Part shown: one piece after another, positions 23,436 through 33,053 of the stretch | Layout of the letters: every line of letters begins with the position of its first letter | How positions within the stretch are numbered: the stretch's first letter is position 1 | Origin: Blautia hansenii | Lineage (GTDB): Bacteria > Bacillota > Clostridia > Lachnospirales > Lachnospiraceae | DNA length: 64,000 nucleotides | Direction of reading: 5' to 3' | NCBI RefSeq assembly: GCF_013304445.1 | Contig: NZ_JAAITA010000004.1 | Coordinates: forward strand, 1 to 64,000 | Notes under the pieces: generated by a model | The model's input: only the letters and a program-made list of their open reading frames with translations | What the model was told of the DNA's origin: nothing | Databases searched by the model: none | Translations under genes and position numbers: made by a program

Positions 23436-25550
23436 TCAAGCCGAAGCGGTGACAGGTAGTTCCTGCTCCGGTTCAAGTTCAGTTGGCTCTGGTTCTATTT
23501 GGTAGGTAGGCTCCAGAGCCTTCTTTTTTTGCTTGTTTCTCCATTTCTGTGTACTGGCAGTAGCTTTCTTTCTGTTTTCCAGTATCTTTTCATACTCCTT
23601 CATAGCTTCCGGATCACCAGCCTGTGCAGCCTTTTCAATCTCTTTTGCTTTTTTCTGCTGTTTCTGATAACTCCGTTTTCGGCTTGCCCGGTCTCTTTCC
23701 CGTCTTGCCCTCTCCTTATCCAGAATTGCTTCATACTGCCTGATTGCCTCTTCATCTCCAGCTTCCGCAGCTGCTTTGATTCTGGCACGTTCTTCTTTAC
23801 GCTTCTGTGAACACTTTCTGGCTGCTATCCTCTGTCTTTCTCTTTTTGCCTCTGCCTTACGCTGTTCTTCTTCCTGCCGGGCTTTTCTTTCCGTCTCCAG
23901 TTCTTTTTCCGAAAAAGGGACTGCAAACTGTCCGATGAAATTGAAATAAATGTCTATCCGCTGTGTACGATCAAGACCTTTTCCTACCGCTTCATGAACC
24001 ATAATTTTATCTATAAACTCATTTAACATTCTTGGGGTGATTTCTTCAAAGTCCTGATATTTTTTTACAAGTCGGACAAACCGATCTCCTCCATCTTCCG
24101 AATTTTCATTCTGACCGAGTTCCTGTTCCAATTCTGCCACCTTTGCTTCCAGCTCCTGCTGTTCATCGTCATATTCTTTCATCATACGGTTAAAATGCCT
24201 GTCCGGGATTTTCCCCAGCACATTTCCTTCATACAGGTTCTTTATTAAAGTATCTAACTCCTGAATCCTGTTCTTAGCTGACTTGACCTCTTTTTGTGAT
24301 TCCTGCAGGAACTTTTCACTATAAGTTTCCTTCAACTGTCCCACCTGTTCCAGAAACTCTTTTTGATTTGTCAGAACGAATCTTGCAACTCTGCGGATAG
24401 AATCATCAACCAGCTGATCCAGTGCCGATGACGTAATAAAATGGAATGTACATTCTTTATATTTATTTCCGTATGCCGAACATGCAAAACTGCTGTCTGA
24501 ATCATAGCGTTTACCATCTTTCCTCTTTTGTGCTTCCGGGCTTCTGTAAGTCATTCTGCTGCCACAATCTGCACAGTAGACAAGTCCCGATAGCCTATGC
24601 TTATACGTGCCATTTGCAACACGCTTTGTCACTCTTTTTCTGAACTTCTGTGCCTGATTCCAAGTATCTTCATCAATGATCGCTTCATGCGTATTTTCAA
24701 AGATAATCAATTCCTCTGGTCTAGCTTTTCTTCGTTTCTTTGTTTTGAAGTTATCACAGATTGTTTTTCCAAGAATCGTATGCCCCATATATTCCCTTTT
24801 ATCAAGAATCCCACTGACTGCGGTAGCGTTCCAGATATAAGGATCATGGTAACTGTGATTCCTGCTCACTTCTCCTTCCTCATGTCGTTCCAGATATGCC
24901 GAAGGTATTAAGATATGCTCCTTTGTGAGAATATCTGCTATCTGTGCCGGACCATTTCCTTCGATTGCAAGCTGATATATTTTTCTTACAACTTTCGCTG
25001 CCTCTTCATCGACCAGCAAATGGTTTTTATCTTCTGGGTCATGCTTATAGCCATAAGGAATTGCACCACTGCATCTCTTGCCGGATTTCATTCTGGATTG
25101 AAAAATAGCCTTGATTTTCTTGCTTGTGTCCTTTGCATACCACTCATTCATGATATTCAGAAATGGTGTAAAATCATTATCCGTTGGAGTTGCACTGTCA
25201 ATGCTGTTATTGATTGCAATGAATCGGACATTTTTCTCCGGGAACAATATTTCTGTGTAATATCCGACTTTCAGATAATTTCTTCCCAGTCGGCTCATAT
25301 CCTTTACACAAATAGTATCAATCAGTCCTGCTTCCACATCAGCAATCATTTTCTGAAATCCCGGACGGTTAAAGGTAACTCCGCTGAATCCATCATCAGT
25401 ATAGTGACGGATATTCGTCAGTCCCTTTGCCTGTGCATATTCTTCCAGATAATTCTTCTGGTTCGTGATGCTGTTTGATTCTCCTTGCAGTTCATCGTCC
25501 TTTGACAATCTCTCATAGAGAGCTGTCAGCTTGTTATTTCGCTGTGCCAT
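23436..25550 (-). CDS. tnpX: Large serine recombinase of element B (TnpX-like)
   Basis: A 704-residue recombinase, close to the 707 residues of Tn4451 TnpX. Resolvase domain (about 1-155): LTALYERLSKDD, catalytic Ser in ESNSITNQKNYLEEYA, and DMSRLGRNYLKVGYYTE. Then the recombinase domain, a zinc ribbon GLVYCADCGSRMTYR, coiled coils, the DUF4368-like part, and an extra C-terminal region of about 130 residues with two similar AG-DEEAIRQYEAIL and AGDPEAMKEYEKIL repeats. The GTG at 25559 is too close to the ribosome site; ATG 25550 is eight bases from AAAGGAGG. Confidence 0.93.
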   Translation of the reverse strand: MAQRNNKLTALYERLSKDDELQGESNSITNQKNYLEEYAQAKGLTNIRHYTDDGFSGVTFNRPGFQKMIADVEAGLIDTICVKDMSRLGRNYLKVGYYTEILFPEKNVRFIAINNSIDSATPTDNDFTPFLNIMNEWYAKDTSKKIKAIFQSRMKSGKRCSGAIPYGYKHDPEDKNHLLVDEEAAKVVRKIYQLAIEGNGPAQIADILTKEHILIPSAYLERHEEGEVSRNHSYHDPYIWNATAVSGILDKREYMGHTILGKTICDNFKTKKRRKARPEELIIFENTHEAIIDEDTWNQAQKFRKRVTKRVANGTYKHRLSGLVYCADCGSRMTYRSPEAQKRKDGKRYDSDSSFACSAYGNKYKECTFHFITSSALDQLVDDSIRRVARFVLTNQKEFLEQVGQLKETYSEKFLQESQKEVKSAKNRIQELDTLIKNLYEGNVLGKIPDRHFNRMMKEYDDEQQELEAKVAELEQELGQNENSEDGGDRFVRLVKKYQDFEEITPRMLNEFIDKIMVHEAVGKGLDRTQRIDIYFNFIGQFAVPFSEKELETERKARQEEEQRKAEAKRERQRIAARKCSQKRKEERARIKAAAEAGDEEAIRQYEAILDKERARRERDRASRKRSYQKQQKKAKEIEKAAQAGDPEAMKEYEKILENRKKATASTQKWRNKQKKKALEPTYQIEPEPTELEPEQELPVTASA

Positions 25551-25571
25551 GCTTTCCACCTCCTTTCTGCG

Positions 25572-25585
25572 AAAATGCCTGCAAA
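25572..25585 (+). repeat. Subterminal direct repeat, right copy (element B)
   Basis: aaaatgcctgcaaa, same orientation and sequence as 14026-14039. Nearby acaaataagcg is an inverted match to cgcttattt-like sequence at the left end. Confidence 0.6.
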
Positions 25586-25662
25586 TACAGACAAATAAGC
25601 GTTTCTTCGCAACTTCTGTTTATGAAGCAACGTTTGTTTCTCTGTACTTTATATATTAAACC

Positions 25663-26253
25663 CTTCGGGTCCGTGACCACATAACTGATGTATTTTCCCA
25701 TCTGCATCAAGTTGGGCTTTACATAAAAACGTGTCTTTCCTGAGCCAGATCCGCCAATCACGATCACGTTCTTGTTCCTCGCAAATTTCGGATTCTTTGG
25801 TCTGCCATTCATGGTCAGCCGTTCCGTCATAGTCAGCAGGATATTGTTCTCAAATACCGGGTCGATAAAGGGTGCAATGTCTTTTGCCGTCCCCCATCTT
25901 GCCGAACCATACTCCACTCCCTGCCGGAACTTTTTGGCATTTTTCCCTTTCATATAGACCAAGAGCTTCACCGCCACGGCTCCTGTAATCCCAACCAGCA
26001 ATTCATTTTTATGCATACTTGGAAGAATCCTGCTGAATGCCATCTGGAAATTTAAGACCAGTACCATCAGTCTTTCTATCATAGAATCACCCACACAGTA
26101 TTGATATAACCATGCCAGCTTATTTCCCACATAAAAGATTACGATATACGGAAGATTCATCAGAACAATCCGAAGCAGCTTATGTACATCCACCGGCGGT
26201 AACCTCTCCAGGTATCCTTTTCCTACACCAAGCAATTTCTGTAATCTGCTCAT
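25663..26253 (-). pseudogene. virD4: VirD4 coupling protein, N-terminal part (ICE-L)
   Basis: 197 codons: two membrane segments (about 25-60 and 85-105), GVEYGSARWGTAKDI, Walker A IGGSGSGKTRFYVKPN near residue 165, and the end YVVTDPK. Element B starts at the next Gly codon. The frame runs on into element B for about 43 foreign codons. The ATG overlaps the pcfB stop (ATGA). An intact relative encoded by ICE-R (57773-59566) shows what is missing. Confidence 0.93.
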
Positions 26254-26777
26254 AATGACGGCTCCTTCTCCTTTCCTTTTGTTTTCTCCAGTTCTCTGTG
26301 CTTTGCAAGCGATTTGGTGATTGCCTGCTGTAACTTCTTCCTCACGGATGGTTTTTTGTCCTTATTGAGAGACTTGCCCGTGTATTCCTTAAAAGCGGCA
26401 GTCATCACATCGGCATCCCTTGCCTTAAAGAACACATAGTATCTTGGCGGGTCAGCAGTCACATCTTTTTTCAGACTGAAATCAATGCTGTACTTCTTTG
26501 CTACCTGTTCAAAAGACTTGATGTTTCCATCTGTGATCTCAATGTTGGACAGCTGTACATTCTGCTTCATCAGCTTATCAAGGCTCTGTTTTCCCTTGTA
26601 GGTCTTATCCTCCTTTTCCTTCTGGGACTGTTTCTGGTTCGTTTTCTGTCCCTGCTGCTTTTTCTCCTGCTCCATCTTTGCAAGAGCCTTTACCATGGCA
26701 GATTTCAGCAGGTTGGCAGTGACCTTGCCACAGCGGATACAAAGTGAGACTGTTTTCTCATTCACTTCATCCTGCAA
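26250..26777 (-). CDS. pcfB: PcfB family protein (DUF3801), ICE-L
   Basis: A 175-residue relaxosome accessory protein. N-terminal CGKVTANLLKSAMVKALAKM, then a Lys/Gln-rich linker, then the conserved DUF3801 core EQVAKKYSIDFSLKKDVTAD and YYVFFKARDADVMTAAFKEY. PcfB in pCF10 links relaxase and T4SS coupling protein. It precedes virD4 with an ATGA overlap, the usual order. With virD4 broken its partner is missing unless the ICE-R VirD4 substitutes. Confidence 0.87.
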   Translation of the reverse strand: MQDEVNEKTVSLCIRCGKVTANLLKSAMVKALAKMEQEKKQQGQKTNQKQSQKEKEDKTYKGKQSLDKLMKQNVQLSNIEITDGNIKSFEQVAKKYSIDFSLKKDVTADPPRYYVFFKARDADVMTAAFKEYTGKSLNKDKKPSVRKKLQQAITKSLAKHRELEKTKGKEKEPSL

Positions 26778-26816
26778 TCACACCACGCCCTTTCTTCTCT
26801 CACTGCTGTCTTATCC

Positions 26817-26969
26817 TTATTTATCACATTGCTGCTCCTTTCCTCTCTTTTCTGCCAGTTTCATATATTCTTTTTCTGATTCCGCCCCCACTTTGATACA
26901 GCACCAAAGGACAAATCCATATACCAGAAATACTGCAGCTGCAGCAACGATCAATACTGTTTTTGTCAT
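26817..26969 (-). CDS. Small single-pass membrane protein (50 aa)
   Basis: MTKTVLIVAAAAVFLVYGFV forms one membrane span, followed by a charged cytoplasmic tail ending QQCDK. GGGAGAAAAGAAG precedes ATG 26969; an earlier start at 27014 would fall inside the terminator of the surface protein gene. Position between surface protein and pcfB is typical of Tn1549-like elements. Function unknown. Confidence 0.6.
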   Translation of the reverse strand: MTKTVLIVAAAAVFLVYGFVLWCCIKVGAESEKEYMKLAEKRGKEQQCDK

Positions 26970-27006
26970 CTTCTTTTCTCCCTTCACTTCTCTTGAAATT
27001 TTATAA

Positions 27007-27043
27007 GAGGGCATCTATGAATCCTGTGTCCATAAATGCCCTC
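27007..27043 (-). terminator. Hairpin terminator after the surface protein gene
   Basis: Stem GAGGGCAT/ATGCCCTC with further CATA/TATG pairing, followed on the minus strand by TTATAAAATT. Confidence 0.6.
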
Positions 27044-27071
27044 ATCCATTACTAAGAAATCTTATGCTTTC

Positions 27072-30000
27072 TTATTTCTTCTTTTTGCGAAGAATCACTG
27101 TTCCACCAAGACCAGCCATTCCAGCCCCTGCAAGCAGAATCCAGAACAGAATCGGAGTATTATCTCCTGTCTTTGGTGAAGTCGATTTCTTTGTTTCTTC
27201 TGTGGTTTTCGTCTCCGGTGTTGATGTGGTTTCTGGTGTTTCCGTCGGTGTCTCTGTTGGAGTTTCCTCCGGTTTCGCCTCATCCTTCATCACAACCTTC
27301 TGGATTTCTCCAGTATCTTTGACCGTAAACTTCACATCTTCTGCAACCAGATAACCGTCTGGTGCAGTTTCTTCACGGAGGGTATATTTCCCGATTGGAA
27401 GCATCTCAATGTAGTGTGGTTTTTTCTCAGATGTCCAGCTTTCTACGGTCTTTCCATCTTTATCAAGGATCGTCAGTTTCGCTCCTGGCAGCTCCTTACC
27501 GGAAATATCGGTCTTGGAAATCTGCACTTTTGTCACATCATCCTTCATTTCCACTTTCTGTACTTCACCGGTATCTTCCACCGTAAAAGTGATGCTCTCT
27601 GCTGTCACATAACCGTCCGCAGGAAGTGTTTCTGTCATGGTGTACTTCTTGCCAGCGGTCAGTTCTTTGATGATATGTGGTTCTTTACCAGAAGTCCATT
27701 CATCCACAGTGTTTCTACTCTCATCTGTAACTTTCAGTTTTGCTCCCTCAATCTCCTTTCCGTCTGTCAGGGATGTTTTGGTAAACTCTACGGTTGTCGG
27801 CTCATCTTCAAAAGTAAACACATAAGACAGTGTTTCCTTATCTGCCCCACCATATTCAAAAGTAAATTCCTGTACCTGGTCTGTTGTCGCAAATCCCGGT
27901 GCCGGAGAAGTTTCTTTCACATAGTAGGTATAGCCAAGTGGCAGATCTGCCGTAAAGGTCAGTTTTCCTTCCTTATCCGTAGCCTGCTCCTCAATAACCG
28001 TATCCGCTTTCAAGATCACATCGCCCTTTGCATTGACAATATTTTCTTTATTGCACAGGGCAAATACAGCCCCTTCCAGTACACGGTCGGAATCTTTTTC
28101 TTTCTTTAACACGTTTACTTCTGCTCTCTGGCGTTTGTTCTGCCAGTCAGCAGAATAAGTAACAACTGCGGTATTCTGGTCACGGTAAGTCAGATCCACT
28201 TCACGAGCTTCTCCATCCAGGACATATCCATTTGCTGTCTCTTTCTCTTTGACACAGTATTTGCCAAGAGGAAGGTCTGTCAGTTTCGCCACTCCTGTTT
28301 CATCCGTCGTGATCGTTGCTACCAGTGCATCCTTTTTGTAGTAATCTTCACTCTCACCATCCGCCGCTTTTATATCTTCTAAGGCATAAACCTCAAAAGT
28401 AACGTCTTTCAGGGAACCGGAAAGATATTCAAACAGATGCTTCATCCATCCGCCAATGGAATCCAGTGCAGATATTTTCTCCAGGAACTCACCTTTTTTA
28501 TTGATGATAAGTGTTCCGGTTGGCACTGCATCTTTCATCTCTACCTTCTGGATTTCAGCAGTATCGTCCACAGTAAAGGAAACTTCTTCCGCCATCAGAT
28601 AGCCATAAGGAGCCATTTCTTCACGAAGAGTATATGTCTCCCCGGCTGTAAGTCTTTCAATCAAGTGTTCCTCACCCTTTACAGACTTCCATGTATCTAC
28701 CACATTTCCATCCTTATCAAGCACCGTAAGCGTTGCCCCGGAAAGTTCCACGCCTGTCGTAATATCGGACTTCGTAAAGGTTACTTTTGTCGGCTGGTTC
28801 TTAAATACAGATTCCAGCTCTACCATTTTCACATCCTGTCCCTGATATTTGGCAGTCACTTCCAAAGTCTCAAAAGAAGAGACATACCCTGCCGGAGCTG
28901 CAAGTTCTTTGATATAGTAAGTACTAAATGGAAGGTCAACGTCAAATACTGCCTTTCCATCTTCCCCACTGACTGCTTTTCCAAGTAAGGTATCTGCCTT
29001 CACAATCACTTCTTCATGTGCCAAAATATCTTCTTTTGCATAGATACCAAACTCTGCACCCGCCACAACCGTTTTTGTCTCTGCATCCTGTTTGACTACG
29101 GACACTTCCACTTTCTGGCGGTCATTCTCAAAGGTTGCTGTCTGCTCAATAACTGGTGTTTTCTGGTCTTTGTATTCAAATGTTACTGTCTGTGCTTCTT
29201 CATTTAACACAAAGCCCTCTGGTGCTGTCTTTTCAACAATCTTATAGGTTCCAAGTGGAAGGTCAGCGATCTGTGCCTTTCCATCCTTATCCGTGGTAAC
29301 AGTTCCTACCAGTTCCCCAGAAGCATACTCCAGGATACGGTTTCCATTATCATCTTTCTGGAAATCTGCTGTATAAATATCTTCGGCAGCATATACCTCA
29401 AAGACTGCTCCCTCCAGAGTTTCTTTCTGATAAGTAAAGTCATCTTTATAACCATTTAAGACCTCACCCTGTTTTACGATGTTCAGTTCTCCCTTAACCG
29501 GATGATTCTCGTATGCGATCTCAATGATCACATCGCCGGAAGTTCCGTCCATCTGATATGCTGTATTGGAATCTACATCTACCTCATAGTAATTCTCATT
29601 GAGCGTATATCCATAAGGTGCGTTCACTTCCTCAATACGGTAATGTCCAATCTTCAGATTCTGTGGAAGGATTAAGTATCCCTGCTCATCTGTAAAATAA
29701 GATTTGTGTTTTACCGTCGTCGGATACGTTGTTACCTGCTCCACATACTTTTCTGTATCCAGGTTAAAAATCTTAAACTCCGTATTTTTCTGAAGGACTG
29801 CTTTCTTTGTCTCATCGTCCTGTTTGATGATCTTCAGCTTCGCTTCAAACTCTTTGTCAAGCAGCACCCTCCATACCTGCGGTGTAGTCGGATGATTCTC
29901 TGTAATCTGTACGATGAAATCATTGACCGGAGTGTAATTATGTGGTGTGGTTGTTTCACGGACGATGTAAGTTCCATACGGAATCGCAATACTGCGGGCA

Positions 30001-33000
30001 TACCCTTTCTCATCTGTAAAGATCTCTGTTGCACCATTTTCTCCGATCACTACCGGCTTGGCAGAACCAAAGTCATAGCTGCCATCTTCTTTTACTGTCA
30101 GGGAAGATACCAGATAAGCGGTAAATCCTGCACCTTTCAGTAAATCGGCATCTGTCTTTCCGTTGTTCGCAGCCTTGATGATTTCAAATGGCTGCTTCAT
30201 TACCTGTTCCAGAGACAGACAGTCACGTTTTACTTCCGCTACAAAATCACCCTCATAGTTGCAGACCAGATCATGTTCTTCTTCATCTGCCAGGTAACCC
30301 GTTGGAGGAGTAATCTCTTTTACATAGTAATTGCCAAGATATAATCCATCTACAGAAGCCTGTCCATTCTTATCTGTTGTAAGAGTGGCAACCTGCTCAC
30401 CCGCTTCGTAGATCACACCAGTTGCTCCATCCGGATGGACAATATCCTCACGGGCATATAGTCCATAGACTGCCTTTTCTAAAGTAGCATCTCCCTGTGG
30501 AACAGCCTTCTTTGTTTCTTTGTCCTGCTTCTGTAAGGAAACCTTTGCTGTCACACGCTCGTTTTTGAAGGTATGCTTAAATGTCAGTTTCGCTTCCTTA
30601 TCGTTTGTATAAGAAAAAGTAAACGTATAGACATCATCCGCATTTCTCAGATAGCCTTCCGGAGCCTGTACTTCCTTTACATCATAGGAAAATCCCAGCG
30701 GCAGATCTGCGGTAAACTTCGCCGTTCCATCATTTCCAGTTGTCACTTTCTCAATCAGAGTGCCTTTCTTTACAACAACCGTTCCATCTGCATTTTTAAT
30801 GTCACTGGCTGCATAAAGTCCAAAAATTCCTCCATCCAGAGGATTTTCTGTATCCTTATCCTGCTTTGTCACAACTACTTCTGCTTTCTGTCTGTCATTC
30901 GTAAAAGTTGTCTCAGAAAAAACAACATCTACATTCTGTCCTGCATAAGAAAGAGTGACTGACTTTTCTTCCCCGGCATTATAAAATCCGGTCGGAGCCT
31001 GTTTTTCTTTGATGATATATGTACCAAGATGCAGGTTTTTCAGAATGACTGCCCCATTCGAGTCTGTTGTCAGATTCTCTTTGACCAGATCACCCTTGCT
31101 GTAAACCTTGGCACCATAAGCAGTTTTAATATCTGCTCCGGCATACACATCATAAATCGCACCTTTCTGTCTGCGTTTCTCATACTTAAATGTTGTTCCA
31201 TTCTCGGTGACATCTGCACCTGTCAGAACCTGACCTTCTTTATAAACAGTCAGCTGTCCCATCTGTTCTTCATCCGGAACAGTCACAGTCGTTGTTTTGC
31301 TGACTTCCAGTTTTACATTGTAGGCAGTTGCATTGATACGGTATCCTGTCGGAGCTGTAATCTCTTTCAGATATACAGTGTCCTGTGTCTTAATGATCTG
31401 TACGGACGATTCCCCGTTCGCATCGGTTGCCGGTAACTTTGTGATCAGCTTTGTACAGTTTGCATCACTGTATAAACCAAACACTGCACCAGACAGCTTT
31501 GCGTCTGCTTTTGCATCTTTTTTAATCACCTTCACACTTGCGTGCTGCACCCAGGTTACTTTGAAGTCCACATATTTCTCATCATCAACACCTTCACCAA
31601 ATACCAGGGCCAGGTCCTGTGAACCAGATCCGGTACTGATCTTATATGCAGAATAATCTTTTGTTACACTGCCTTTCATCGTTGCCGACCAGCTTCCTGC
31701 GACATCCTGTACCTGTGTAAGAGGTGCAGATAAGTAAAACTTGGTTCCACCACTGATTTCCACTGCTTCACCAGCTTTGCTTGTCTTTCCGGTTGTCACG
31801 TTGTGAAGTTTCACACCACTTGGAAGTTTCATTGTGATACTCTGCAGTTCATCTGCTTTAAAAATGATTTCCTTTGTTCTCTGGCTGTTGCCATCTACAT
31901 AAGCTGTCACATCCGCATCTGAAAAAGACATTGCCACATCCGGAATATCTGGCTGAGAAATACAATAATTATAAAGTTTTTTCGCAAGATTCTGTGCAGT
32001 AGCGTTTGCACCAGAAAAAGCATCTGAACTGCCATTCGCATATGACGCAGCAAGATGTACCAGAATAAATCTGGCTCCTGCACTCAGGTTTCCATAGCCA
32101 TTTTCTTCTGTAAAAAATCCATCATCGCCAGAAGCCTTTGTGCCATAGTAACATACTTTAGCCAGTGCTTTACCATCTCCAACCTTATTGATTGTATATG
32201 TTCCTGTGCCAGGTCCCGGTTTGGACGGCTGTACACAATAAGCTGTGGCGGACACATTACCGAATTTTACGGTATACTGATACGTCAGATAAGTTCCATA
32301 ACCATAATCCGCATATCGGTATTCGGCACCTCTTGTCACTGAAACCTGTTGTGAACTTCTTGCATTTCCTGCTGCCGCCATAAATGTCACTGTTTCACCC
32401 GGCTCCATCTCATACAAGTCAATTCCTTCATTTTCTGCCTGATCCATTACTTCTGAAACAGTCAGACCAGATTCTTCATCTGTTGTTACTTCCTGTCCAT
32501 CTGTAAGATCAGTTACAATCTCTTTTGACCCGTCCGAATCAACATCTTCCTCCGCATTACCTGAATCTTCTGTTTCACCGGCATTTCCTTCACCAACTGT
32601 ATTTTCAGAAGAACTCTTTGTCTGTGCTTCTGTTTCCGGCTCTTTTACCGTAATGTTTCTGCTTACTCTGTAAGCTGGGTGACCGCTGACTGGTTCTACT
32701 GCATAGACAGCTTTGTAGGTATCCGGTGTATGTGCATCAAAATCTGTACCGGCTTCACTCTTTGCTTCATGGAATAAAACTTTCACCTTTTTTTCATTCA
32801 CGCCCTCTATACCGGACAGATCGACTTCCACCTCAAATTCTTCTCCATAGGGAATCTCAATATCCTTTGCTTCCACAATTTCGTCTTTGTCAAGAGTATC
32901 CTGCACATCCTGCAGTTCCGGATATTGCTGTTCAAATGAAGTTGTCTCCGGTTCTAATTCAGAAGCAGAAACCGTGACTGGTTGAACGATAACAGACGCC

Positions 33001-33053
33001 AAAGTTGCAACTGCCATAAATCCCGACAAGAATCTTTTAAATCGCATTTTCAT
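27072..33053 (-). CDS. Giant Cna-B/SpaA-type surface adhesin with SPKTG sorting signal
   Basis: A 1993-residue cell-wall protein. Signal peptide about 1-31 (ending VTVSASE). An acidic N-terminal region is followed by a thioester-type adhesin domain at about 240-390 (AYCVQPSKPG; AGARFILVHLAASYANG). About thirteen Cna-B/SpaA isopeptide domains then repeat to about 1910, many with LxGAxFxLY-type starts and an E in the second half. A Thr/Glu/Pro stalk, SPKTGD, a membrane span and RKKKK end the protein. Sortase would anchor it; the (S/N)PxTG form is what sortase B of Clostridioides difficile prefers. Probably mediates donor-recipient or host contact during transfer. Confidence 0.93.
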   Translation of the reverse strand: MKMRFKRFLSGFMAVATLASVIVQPVTVSASELEPETTSFEQQYPELQDVQDTLDKDEIVEAKDIEIPYGEEFEVEVDLSGIEGVNEKKVKVLFHEAKSEAGTDFDAHTPDTYKAVYAVEPVSGHPAYRVSRNITVKEPETEAQTKSSSENTVGEGNAGETEDSGNAEEDVDSDGSKEIVTDLTDGQEVTTDEESGLTVSEVMDQAENEGIDLYEMEPGETVTFMAAAGNARSSQQVSVTRGAEYRYADYGYGTYLTYQYTVKFGNVSATAYCVQPSKPGPGTGTYTINKVGDGKALAKVCYYGTKASGDDGFFTEENGYGNLSAGARFILVHLAASYANGSSDAFSGANATAQNLAKKLYNYCISQPDIPDVAMSFSDADVTAYVDGNSQRTKEIIFKADELQSITMKLPSGVKLHNVTTGKTSKAGEAVEISGGTKFYLSAPLTQVQDVAGSWSATMKGSVTKDYSAYKISTGSGSQDLALVFGEGVDDEKYVDFKVTWVQHASVKVIKKDAKADAKLSGAVFGLYSDANCTKLITKLPATDANGESSVQIIKTQDTVYLKEITAPTGYRINATAYNVKLEVSKTTTVTVPDEEQMGQLTVYKEGQVLTGADVTENGTTFKYEKRRQKGAIYDVYAGADIKTAYGAKVYSKGDLVKENLTTDSNGAVILKNLHLGTYIIKEKQAPTGFYNAGEEKSVTLSYAGQNVDVVFSETTFTNDRQKAEVVVTKQDKDTENPLDGGIFGLYAASDIKNADGTVVVKKGTLIEKVTTGNDGTAKFTADLPLGFSYDVKEVQAPEGYLRNADDVYTFTFSYTNDKEAKLTFKHTFKNERVTAKVSLQKQDKETKKAVPQGDATLEKAVYGLYAREDIVHPDGATGVIYEAGEQVATLTTDKNGQASVDGLYLGNYYVKEITPPTGYLADEEEHDLVCNYEGDFVAEVKRDCLSLEQVMKQPFEIIKAANNGKTDADLLKGAGFTAYLVSSLTVKEDGSYDFGSAKPVVIGENGATEIFTDEKGYARSIAIPYGTYIVRETTTPHNYTPVNDFIVQITENHPTTPQVWRVLLDKEFEAKLKIIKQDDETKKAVLQKNTEFKIFNLDTEKYVEQVTTYPTTVKHKSYFTDEQGYLILPQNLKIGHYRIEEVNAPYGYTLNENYYEVDVDSNTAYQMDGTSGDVIIEIAYENHPVKGELNIVKQGEVLNGYKDDFTYQKETLEGAVFEVYAAEDIYTADFQKDDNGNRILEYASGELVGTVTTDKDGKAQIADLPLGTYKIVEKTAPEGFVLNEEAQTVTFEYKDQKTPVIEQTATFENDRQKVEVSVVKQDAETKTVVAGAEFGIYAKEDILAHEEVIVKADTLLGKAVSGEDGKAVFDVDLPFSTYYIKELAAPAGYVSSFETLEVTAKYQGQDVKMVELESVFKNQPTKVTFTKSDITTGVELSGATLTVLDKDGNVVDTWKSVKGEEHLIERLTAGETYTLREEMAPYGYLMAEEVSFTVDDTAEIQKVEMKDAVPTGTLIINKKGEFLEKISALDSIGGWMKHLFEYLSGSLKDVTFEVYALEDIKAADGESEDYYKKDALVATITTDETGVAKLTDLPLGKYCVKEKETANGYVLDGEAREVDLTYRDQNTAVVTYSADWQNKRQRAEVNVLKKEKDSDRVLEGAVFALCNKENIVNAKGDVILKADTVIEEQATDKEGKLTFTADLPLGYTYYVKETSPAPGFATTDQVQEFTFEYGGADKETLSYVFTFEDEPTTVEFTKTSLTDGKEIEGAKLKVTDESRNTVDEWTSGKEPHIIKELTAGKKYTMTETLPADGYVTAESITFTVEDTGEVQKVEMKDDVTKVQISKTDISGKELPGAKLTILDKDGKTVESWTSEKKPHYIEMLPIGKYTLREETAPDGYLVAEDVKFTVKDTGEIQKVVMKDEAKPEETPTETPTETPETTSTPETKTTEETKKSTSPKTGDNTPILFWILLAGAGMAGLGGTVILRKKKK

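Larger units (their letters stand above)
13975..25662. mobile_element. Element B: mobilizable transposon with RM system, inserted in virD4
   Basis: Inserted in virD4 at the Lys-Gly codons of DPKG; plus-strand ccctt flanks both sides (13972-13976 and 25661-25665), so the crossover lies within these bases and the exact limits are uncertain by a few bp. Contents from right to left: recombinase, tnpV, membrane and small proteins, C5 methyltransferase, HaeIII-family nuclease, small proteins, MOBV-type relaxase, CHC2 primase, VapE, tnpW. A 14-bp direct repeat lies inside both ends. Lower GC than element A. Confidence 0.88.

Noticed and set aside
13975-25662. Possible avoidance of GGCC in the RM-bearing element
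   Set aside because: GGCC sites are present (near 16091 and 19166) and the low GC makes a count by eye uninformative.
27072-33053. Regularly spaced DNA repeats that might suggest a repeat array or CRISPR
   Set aside because: They are coding repeats of Cna-B domains, diverged and in frame; no identical repeats with unique spacers occur.
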